NCBI GenBank assembly: GCA_030149595.1
Contig: JASFBI010000088.1
Location: 1-7,225 of the forward strand
DNA: 7,225 bases
Direction: 5' to 3'
From: Desulfobacterales bacterium
GTDB taxonomy: Bacteria > Desulfobacterota > Desulfobacteria > Desulfobacterales > DAOWNP01
The notes under the pieces: generated by a model
The model's input: only the letters and a program-made list of their open reading frames with translations
Told to the model about the DNA's origin: nothing
Databases searched by the model: none
Program-made: the position numbers and the translations under genes
Shown here: positions 1 through 5,496 of the stretch, in pieces
Layout of the letters: each line of letters starts with the position of its first letter
Position numbering within the stretch: position 1 is the first letter of the stretch

Positions 1-66
1 AAACCTGATCAAAGCTAAATTAGTTATCACTGGTTAATTTTGATTTTGAAATAGACAGGTCAATTT

Positions 67-249
67 TCAAAAAAACACATCAGACCATAACTCCGTCCGG
101 TCAATTACATATCTTTTTTTTAAAAAGATAATATAATCTCTGCCTTTAACAGTATAATATATTTTTTTGGAAAATGTTTTTTGTATTTTTGTAATGCTAC
201 TTTTACTCTTTGGAATTTTACTGTATGAACCTTTAAATAACTTGTTCAT
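67..249 (-). CDS. Doubtful small lysine-rich ORF, 60 aa, unrecognised
   Basis: A short open frame starting at ATG 249 would encode about 60 residues. The protein is very basic (many Lys) in its first two thirds and more aromatic and hydrophobic in the last third (YIIFLKKRYVID), ending in FF. A TTG one codon upstream (252) could also serve as start. No clear Shine-Dalgarno sequence precedes either codon. A 5-bp inverted repeat (GTTCA/TGAAC, 244-258) covers the start, which would hinder initiation. I recognise no family, signal peptide or membrane segment. It lies on the same strand as, and downstream of, the NorD-type gene, beyond a possible terminator, so it would need its own promoter. In DNA this AT-rich a 60-codon ORF can arise by chance. 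It may be a real small gene, a decayed fragment, or nothing. Confidence 0.2.
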   Translation of the reverse strand: MNKLFKGSYSKIPKSKSSITKIQKTFSKKIYYTVKGRDYIIFLKKRYVIDRTELWSDVFF

Positions 250-283
250 CAATTGAACATCTTTTACTTATGATGTCAAGGAG

Positions 284-310
284 AAAAATTAAAAAGAGAG
301 CTTCCTTTCT
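284..310 (-). terminator. Weak intrinsic terminator downstream of the NorD-type gene
   Basis: Read on the minus strand, positions 310-295 can fold into a 6-bp stem with one A-C mismatch (AGAAAG / CTCTCT) around a GAAG loop. It is followed at once by TTTTAATTTTT (294-284). It lies about 77 nt past the NorD-type stop codon, a sensible place to end the two-gene operon. The stem is short and low in GC, so efficiency is uncertain. Confidence 0.4.
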
Positions 311-386
311 ATCAATTTATACAATTTCAGATCTGACAAATATGAATATATAATCCTTCATGTAAAAGCTATCTTCTCCCTGCTCT

Positions 387-3167
387 TTACCTTGTAAGAA
401 GATTATAGATTTTAAACAGTTTGTCATGGAAAGTGCTAATGTCAGAAATAACATGATGGTGTGTACTTCCAAAAAGATTGCTTAGTTTTGGATTATTTGC
501 CATGTTAACAATTACTCCATGGGTAAATATATTTTTTGACCGTGATTCCATTATGGCTTTTCTTGTATCTTCTATGGCATAATCCTGCTTGTAATTCGTG
601 TCATTGGGAAATCCGTCACCAATAACAAGCATTAATCGTATTTTTGCTGATACCTTGCCCAGCCTGTATGTACTATGTCTTATGGCAGCTCCCATCCTTG
701 TACTTCTTTGGGGAGATATGCCATTTATTCTTTTTTTTACCCTGCCATCCATTGGTTCATTAAAATCTTTTACAATAAAATAATCCACTCCAAGCCTGCC
801 TGTACCTGAAAATCCGGCAATACAATATTGATCCCCCACAACTTCCAGTGCTTCTGCCAAAAGAACAATTGCCTCCTTTTCTGTATCTAACACTGTTTTT
901 TCAGATTTTATAACAAAATTTGCAGTTGATCGTGAAATATCTATTAAAATCAAAACTGCAACATCTCTTATATTTTTTAACCGTTTTATATACAGCTTGT
1001 CAGAGGGCGTTATTCCTGCTTTTTTATCAATAGCAAAATTTATAAGGCTCTGGTAATCAAACTCATCTCCTTCTCTCCATTTACGTAATATTGAAAACTG
1101 CTGCGGTTTTAATAGTTCAAAAGCATAACGAATTTTTTTTACAGATCTCTTGTGAGTTTGCAAAGATGTTTTGTAAAAATCTCCCAATGCTTCAGGATTC
1201 GTTTTTTCCCTTAAAAGAACATGATCATTAATGTAGTCATTTTCAATAAAATCCCACTCTTTGTATCTAAAACCTTCTAAACAGCCATCATTAAATTCAG
1301 TGGAAATATTTTTTATGTTATGTATTATATCAGACAAAACATCTAAGGATATTTCACAATCCTGCCCATTTTGATGAATATTAGATGCTTTATTGTATAT
1401 TAGAATCTCTTTTAAATCGTCTGTATTAATTTTATTGTTATTTTTAATTAAAATTTTTTTAATATCAGACCTGTAAGCTTTTATTTTTTTCCCCAAAAGT
1501 TCAGTCTTTATTTTTTGTAAAAGAGAATCAGCTTTATAATCAAAACAGGGAAAAAGATCAGGGATAATTTTTCTGCCAAAAGGAGTTTTCAGACTATAAT
1601 TTTGTAAATTACCATTTTTTACACTATTTTTTTTGATAAATTTTTCAATGTTTTTAAAATGTTTAAAAATAAATAATGCTGTATCTTCAACATGGCTTTT
1701 ATCTGAAACAAAGTCATTAAAATCTTCTTTAAGAGTGTGTGTGTAATCTTTTACAGATTCTGAAAAAACAAAATCATCCAAATCATCACATCCTATGGCA
1801 AAAGAGGTATAAAGTGCAGATAAAAGATGATTTGCATAAATTTTATCCTTATACAGTAACTGTGCATGGTGAAATAGTATGGGGTATACAGATCTGTTTA
1901 TTCCGGGATACAGCTTTTTAAATATAATTCTTACTCTTCCATGCTCAAATATTGTAAAAAGATCATATGCAAGGCCTGTTTCTGGAAACAGTTCAAAAAA
2001 CAGTTTTATATCAGGAGTGTTTTGTATGCCTTCCTGTTTTAAAACCATTTTTTGCTCTAATTTTAAAAAAAAATTTAACTTATCATAAAATTTTTCTATA
2101 TCAAACTCAAAAGTGTCAAACTCTTTTAAGCCTGATTCAAGTTTTATCAGATATTTATACAAAGCTGTATTTTTTTCTCTGCTGTCATAAATCCCTATCT
2201 GCTCTTTTAAATAAATAAAATTTGTATCACTGCATACTAAAGAGTCTTTATCTTGAGTCTTTAGTGCTTTATCTGAAATATTTGACCAGCTGCTGGTTAC
2301 TGTCATTTTTCCTGTTCTTGCTTGTAAATACCTGTCAAGCTGCTGTTTTACAGAAAAAAAAGAGACATTTATCCTGAGCTTATTGTACAAGGTTTTTGCA
2401 GATTTTGATCTTATACTTAAAAAAAGGGATGCTGACTTTATATTGCTGTTTTTGATAAGGGAGATACCCTGTAAAACAAAAAAATCAAGGGACTGTTTTG
2501 AAAGAGCATCAAGACCTGAAGAAAGCCCTTCTAAAAAAGAGTCCACCAGGAGGTGGTCTGCCTGCATAACATGATTGATCTGGTTTATCTGAAAAATTCT
2601 ATCTGACGGATCAAGAGACAGAACCTGTTTTGACAGATATTTAGCAAAATACTGGTACCTGTTATATGTAAGTTTGTGCTGATAAGTTGATGATAAAAGA
2701 TCAAGAAAACTGGCAGCTGATTTTATATCTCCTGTCTTTAACACGGAAGATAAAGCAGAAAAAGGTAATTTTAGTGTAAAAGCACCTACTTTTGTCATGA
2801 TATGTACTGTATTAAGAAATTTTTTTAAAAAATCCTTATCTTCTGTTTTAAGTACCGGTATTAAATTTAAAGCTATAAATTTTCCGAAAAAAGGACCAGT
2901 TTTTGCCGCTTTATATACAATCTCTCTATAGATTTCAACATCTTCAATATCTGAGCCTGCAAGATCAATATGACCGCAGGCTACTGCTTTACCCAGTGAC
3001 TCTTCAACAGACAGTCCCCATATAGTATCGCTGGTCAACAGCTTACTCCTGTTTTTATCAAGACTGATATTTTTCTGAATAAGTTTAAAATAAACAAATT
3101 CAGCAATTTTGGGATCTGCTGTATAAAGCCTGCTTAAAGTTTTTTTTATTTTATCTGAAAATGGCAT
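387..3167 (-). CDS. NorD/CbbO-family protein with C-terminal VWA domain (activase adaptor), 926 aa
   Basis: This is a cytoplasmic adaptor partner of a MoxR-type AAA+ ATPase. Characterised family members are NorD (maturation of nitric oxide reductase) and CbbO (Rubisco activation). The N-terminal two thirds (about 1-690) looks all-helical, with family-like stretches near 276-287 (QLDRYLQARTGK), 389-422 (LFFELFPETGLAYDLF onward to YPGINR) and 635-652 (YKEWDFIENDY). The C-terminal VWA domain spans about 733-926. Its MIDAS is complete: D743-x-S745-x-S747 in DISRS, T823 in STRMGAA, and D851 in IGDGFPND, followed by the family's IEDTRKA segment (865-871). At 926 residues it is longer than the NorD and CbbO proteins I know; the extra length is N-terminal. 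There is no signal peptide or membrane helix. It follows the NorQ-type ATPase gene by 67 nt. The start is ATG 3167, since an in-frame stop lies 12 codons upstream, but no Shine-Dalgarno sequence is visible. The family call is firm; the client enzyme is unknown. Confidence 0.92.
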   Translation of the reverse strand: MPFSDKIKKTLSRLYTADPKIAEFVYFKLIQKNISLDKNRSKLLTSDTIWGLSVEESLGKAVACGHIDLAGSDIEDVEIYREIVYKAAKTGPFFGKFIALNLIPVLKTEDKDFLKKFLNTVHIMTKVGAFTLKLPFSALSSVLKTGDIKSAASFLDLLSSTYQHKLTYNRYQYFAKYLSKQVLSLDPSDRIFQINQINHVMQADHLLVDSFLEGLSSGLDALSKQSLDFFVLQGISLIKNSNIKSASLFLSIRSKSAKTLYNKLRINVSFFSVKQQLDRYLQARTGKMTVTSSWSNISDKALKTQDKDSLVCSDTNFIYLKEQIGIYDSREKNTALYKYLIKLESGLKEFDTFEFDIEKFYDKLNFFLKLEQKMVLKQEGIQNTPDIKLFFELFPETGLAYDLFTIFEHGRVRIIFKKLYPGINRSVYPILFHHAQLLYKDKIYANHLLSALYTSFAIGCDDLDDFVFSESVKDYTHTLKEDFNDFVSDKSHVEDTALFIFKHFKNIEKFIKKNSVKNGNLQNYSLKTPFGRKIIPDLFPCFDYKADSLLQKIKTELLGKKIKAYRSDIKKILIKNNNKINTDDLKEILIYNKASNIHQNGQDCEISLDVLSDIIHNIKNISTEFNDGCLEGFRYKEWDFIENDYINDHVLLREKTNPEALGDFYKTSLQTHKRSVKKIRYAFELLKPQQFSILRKWREGDEFDYQSLINFAIDKKAGITPSDKLYIKRLKNIRDVAVLILIDISRSTANFVIKSEKTVLDTEKEAIVLLAEALEVVGDQYCIAGFSGTGRLGVDYFIVKDFNEPMDGRVKKRINGISPQRSTRMGAAIRHSTYRLGKVSAKIRLMLVIGDGFPNDTNYKQDYAIEDTRKAIMESRSKNIFTHGVIVNMANNPKLSNLFGSTHHHVISDISTFHDKLFKIYNLLTR

Positions 3168-3185
3168 TTTAAAGTTATTAATTTT

Positions 3186-3211
3186 AGGTTTTAGATAATT
3201 CTATACAACCT
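3186..3211 (-). promoter_or_regulatory. Intercistronic hairpin in the NorQ-NorD type gap
   Basis: The 67-nt gap between the two activase genes can form a hairpin in the mRNA. The outer stem is AGGTT/AACCT (3211-3207 with 3190-3186) and the inner stem is TAGA/TCTA with an ATTA loop; a small asymmetric internal loop separates them. It ends 18 nt before the downstream ATG. What follows it is A-rich rather than a U-run, so it is not an intrinsic terminator. A role in RNA stability, processing or translation control is inference only. Confidence 0.35.
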
Positions 3212-3234
3212 GATGGGAGACTGTCAGAGATATT

Positions 3235-4050
3235 TTAAAATATATCACCTACAAGATCAGTTAAAGTCTCCAAAAGCTCCTCATCATCTGTAAGAGGAAG
3301 GCATATTGCATTTATACACGCATTTTTTGGATTAATACCATTTTGAATAAGTTTTGCAGCATAAATAAGCAGTCTTGTACTCGCTCCTTCTGTAAGCCCA
3401 TACTCTTTGATATTTCTTATTTTTTCAGCAAGATTAACAAGGCTTTTGGCAGTATCTTGATCTATTTCACCTTCCTTTGCCACAATTTCAGTCTCTTTAT
3501 CAAAATCAGGATAGTCAAATGTCAAAGCAACAAACCTTTGCCGTGTACTTTGTTTTAAATCTTTCAATACTGACTGGTAGCCAGGGTTATAAGATATAAC
3601 CGTAAGAAAATCATCATGTGCCTCTATAATTTCTGATTTTTTATCTATTGCAAGTACTCTTCTGTCATCTGTTAAAGGATGAATAACAACAGTTGTATCT
3701 TTTCTCGCTTCAACAATTTCATCAAGATAGCAGATTGCTCCCATTTTTACAGCTTTTGTAAGAGGTCCGTCAACCCATACAGTTTCATCATTTTTTAAAA
3801 GAAATCTTCCAATAAGATCAGATGCAAAAAGATCTTCATGACATGCAACAAATATATATGGCTTTTTCAGATAATAGGCCATATATTCCACAAACCTTGT
3901 TTTCCCACACCCTGTAGGCCCTTTTAGCATAACAGGAAGCTTTGACTTGTATGCTGATTCAAATATCTCAATCTCATTTGATGTTTCAAGGTAATACGGC
4001 ATCTCTTTTATCAGGTATTTATCTGATTCAAAATTATTATAGTCAGCCAT
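3235..4050 (-). CDS. CbbQ/NirQ/NorQ-family MoxR-type AAA+ ATPase, 271 aa
   Basis: This is an ATP-driven motor that, in characterised relatives, forms hexamers with a VWA protein (CbbO or NorD) to remodel or activate a metalloenzyme. All AAA+ elements are present: Walker A GPTGCGKT (44-51), Walker B CYLDE (107-111), sensor 1 N155 in ISYNPGYQS, arginine finger candidates R170 and R172 in STRQRF, and sensor 2 R226 in GASTRLL. The segments [18 protein letters not shown] (114-131) and the NPGYQS loop are diagnostic of the CbbQ/NorQ branch rather than general MoxR. The C-terminal part (about 185-271) matches the CbbQ C-terminal helical domain, including PLTDD (252-256). The length is normal for the family. 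I chose ATG 4050 because GGGAGA (4057-4062) lies 6 nt upstream; an in-frame ATG at 4080 would add ten residues but has a poorer ribosome site. It is the first gene of the operon. No nitric oxide reductase, nitrite reductase or Rubisco gene is in the window, so a specific symbol is not justified. Confidence 0.95.
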   Translation of the reverse strand: MADYNNFESDKYLIKEMPYYLETSNEIEIFESAYKSKLPVMLKGPTGCGKTRFVEYMAYYLKKPYIFVACHEDLFASDLIGRFLLKNDETVWVDGPLTKAVKMGAICYLDEIVEARKDTTVVIHPLTDDRRVLAIDKKSEIIEAHDDFLTVISYNPGYQSVLKDLKQSTRQRFVALTFDYPDFDKETEIVAKEGEIDQDTAKSLVNLAEKIRNIKEYGLTEGASTRLLIYAAKLIQNGINPKNACINAICLPLTDDEELLETLTDLVGDIF

Positions 4051-4056
4051 TTTATA

Positions 4057-4062
4057 TCTCCC
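4057..4062 (-). promoter_or_regulatory. Shine-Dalgarno site that sets the NorQ-type start
   Basis: The minus strand reads AAGGGAGA then TATAAA then ATG at 4050, a strong site at 6-nt spacing. The upstream in-frame ATG (4080) has only a short AGG four nt before it. This supports the shorter 271-residue protein, whose N-terminus also agrees with the usual family length. Confidence 0.7.
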
Positions 4063-4109
4063 TTTTTTACTAACAGCCATGAAGCCTGGCTGGATTTTTC
4101 ACACAAATT

Positions 4110-4202
4110 TGCCACAACAAATCATAAAATAGACATATTAATTTTACGTTCTTTCATATAACCAGCATGACCGGAGCATGGTTATTCACTATCTGCCACA
4201 AC
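4110..4202. repeat. Pair of 9-bp direct repeats (TGCCACAAC) in the divergent promoter region
   Basis: TGCCACAAC occurs at 4110-4118 and again at 4194-4202, 84 bp apart, close to eight helical turns. With the 11 bases that follow, 16 of 20 positions agree. Nothing here codes for protein. The repeats flank the inverted repeat at 4158-4185. They may bind a regulator of the NorQ-type operon, the TraB-type gene, or both. On the minus strand each reads GTTGTGGCA, which resembles a sigma-54 -24 element, but no proper -12 element follows. Confidence 0.5.
4158..4185. promoter_or_regulatory. Inverted repeat ATAACCA-N14-TGGTTAT, candidate operator
   Basis: The 7-bp half-sites ATAACCA (4158-4164) and TGGTTAT (4179-4185) are perfect inverted repeats with centres 21 bp apart, two helical turns. 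That geometry suits a dimeric helix-turn-helix regulator. The site is 108 bp upstream of the NorQ-type ATG and 160 bp upstream of the TraB-type ATG. It could instead form an RNA hairpin with a 14-nt loop, but no T-run follows on either strand. No regulator gene is in the window. Confidence 0.4.
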
Positions 4203-4232
4203 GAAAATTAAAACTCTCATTATTACGGTCTG

Positions 4233-4284
4233 TTGGACAGAGTTTCATATAAAATATATAAATATTTTTTGTATAAATTATAAT
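4233..4284 (+). promoter_or_regulatory. Candidate promoter region of the TraB-type gene
   Basis: TTGGAC (4233-4238) followed after 16 nt by TATATA (4255-4260), or after 18 nt by TATAAA (4257-4262), is a plausible sigma-70 pair. A perfect TATAAT lies further down at 4279-4284 but has no good -35 at the right distance. The whole stretch is AT-rich, so such boxes are easy to find by chance. The leader to ATG 4346 would be roughly 55 to 80 nt. Confidence 0.35.
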
Positions 4285-4345
4285 TTCGTGCTATTGAAAA
4301 TAAAAAGTTTTCATAAACAAACTCCCTATACAGGTAAAAAAACAG

Positions 4346-5491
4346 ATGATAAAACGAATAGAGTTGGATAACAAGGAGATAATATTAATAGGTACTGCAC
4401 ATGTATCTAAAGAGAGTGCCGAATTGGTGGAAAAAACCATAAAAGATGAAAACCCTGACTCTGTATGTGTTGAATTATGCCATGCAAGATATAAAACAAT
4501 GAAAAACAAAAAAAACTGGCAGAATACAGATATAATAAAAGTTATAAAAGACAAACAGGCATTTTTACTTCTTTCAAATCTGCTTATGTCATCATTTCAG
4601 CGTAGTCTTGCAAAAAAATTTGATATAAAACCAGGACAGGAGATGATTACAGCCATAGAAACAGCTGAGAAAACAAAATCTAAAATTTGTCTTGCTGACA
4701 GAGAAATAAGAGTTACTCTGTCAAGGGCATGGTCAAACATGACTCTTTTTCAAAAAATAAAACTCGTCTTTCAGCTTGCTCTTTCAACCGGCAGTATGGA
4801 TGATATAACAGAACAGGATATAGAAAAACTCAAGCAGGAGGATATGCTTTCATCGGTTTTATCTGAGATAGGTAAAAGCCAGCCTGTTTTAAAAACTATT
4901 TTAATAGATGAGAGGGATCAGTTTTTATCACAAAAAATAAAAACAGCACCAGGTAAAAAAATAGTAGCTGTTATTGGCGCAGGACATGTGCCGGGAATAT
5001 TAAAATATTTAAAAAAAGATATAGATATAGAAAGTTTATCACAAATACCTGAAAAGAAAAAAACTACTGTAATAATAAAGTGGTGCATACCTGCTGCCAT
5101 AATTGCTCTTTTTATTTCAGGATTTTATTTAAAAGGAGGCGATGCAGGAGTTAGTATGATAGGGTGGTGGATTGCAGCAAACGGTATTTTGGCAGGTATA
5201 GGTGCCATGGCAGCTTTTGCACACCCTTTAACTATTCTCTCTTCTGTTATTGCAGCTCCTCTGACATCTCTAAATCCCATGATTGCAGCAGGATGGGTTT
5301 CCGGAATGGTTGAGGTTTTTTCAAGGAAACCCAAGGTAAAAGATTTTGAAAGTCTGCCAGAAGATATTCTTTCTGTAAAAGGTTTCTGGAAAAATAAAGT
5401 ATCAAGGGTTCTTCTTGTTGTGGTTTTTACCAATATAGGAAGTTCTGTGGGTACTATTGTTGCTGTACCTCTTATGATTAAATACCTCTAA
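4346..5491 (+). CDS. TraB/PrgY-family membrane protein, 381 aa
   Basis: This belongs to the TraB/PrgY family, which lies in the Tiki/EreA/ChaN-like superfamily of predicted metal-dependent hydrolases. The superfamily hallmarks are present: two GxxH motifs, GTAH (16-19) and GAGH (211-214), with the early acidic residue E43 in CVELC, plus ADREIRVTLSRAW (117-129) and DERD (188-191). The C-terminal third is membrane-embedded, with hydrophobic segments near 242-262, 269-292, 295-325 and 353-380. It includes the very typical stretch AHPLTILSSVIAAPLTSLNP (292-311) and the KPKVKDFE motif (328-335). There is no signal peptide, so the catalytic-like domain is probably cytoplasmic. The length is near normal for the family (about 390-400). 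AGG at 4332-4334 lies 11 nt before the ATG, a rather distant ribosome site. It diverges from the NorQ-type operon and converges with the FadL-type gene. Enterococcal PrgY/TraB limits sex-pheromone activity; no such system is visible here, so the role in this host is unknown. Confidence 0.93.
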   Translation: MIKRIELDNKEIILIGTAHVSKESAELVEKTIKDENPDSVCVELCHARYKTMKNKKNWQNTDIIKVIKDKQAFLLLSNLLMSSFQRSLAKKFDIKPGQEMITAIETAEKTKSKICLADREIRVTLSRAWSNMTLFQKIKLVFQLALSTGSMDDITEQDIEKLKQEDMLSSVLSEIGKSQPVLKTILIDERDQFLSQKIKTAPGKKIVAVIGAGHVPGILKYLKKDIDIESLSQIPEKKKTTVIIKWCIPAAIIALFISGFYLKGGDAGVSMIGWWIAANGILAGIGAMAAFAHPLTILSSVIAAPLTSLNPMIAAGWVSGMVEVFSRKPKVKDFESLPEDILSVKGFWKNKVSRVLLVVVFTNIGSSVGTIVAVPLMIKYL

Positions 5492-5496
5492 TTTTT

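Noticed and set aside
327..336. Perfect 10-bp palindrome TCAGATCTGA downstream of the NorD-type gene
   Set aside because: It has no loop or T-run to act as a terminator, and a single palindrome of this size in about 7 kb is not remarkable.
4051..4080. Upstream ATG (4080) for the NorQ-type ATPase
   Set aside because: The GGGAGA site lies between it and ATG 4050 at ideal spacing for the latter, and the shorter product fits the family length.
4090..4120. Possible sigma-54 promoter (TGGCA on the minus strand within the direct repeats)
   Set aside because: After GG the required GC at the -12 position, 10 nt on, is missing for both repeat copies (TG or no match is found).
4291..4554. Minus-strand open frame of 87 codons opposite the start of the TraB-type gene
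   Set aside because: It is antisense to a clearly conserved coding region; its hydrophobic Phe/Ser/Ile-rich product mirrors the Lys/Glu/Asp-rich codons of the real gene. It has no family resemblance.
5125..5433. Minus-strand open frame of 102 codons within the TraB-type gene
   Set aside because: It lies wholly opposite the conserved membrane domain of the TraB-type protein and shows no recognisable motif.
5450..5469. GGTAC/GTACC inverted repeat near the end of the TraB-type gene, as a terminator for the FadL-type transcript
   Set aside because: The stem is only 5 bp with a 10-nt loop, it lies in coding sequence, and no T-run follows it on either strand.
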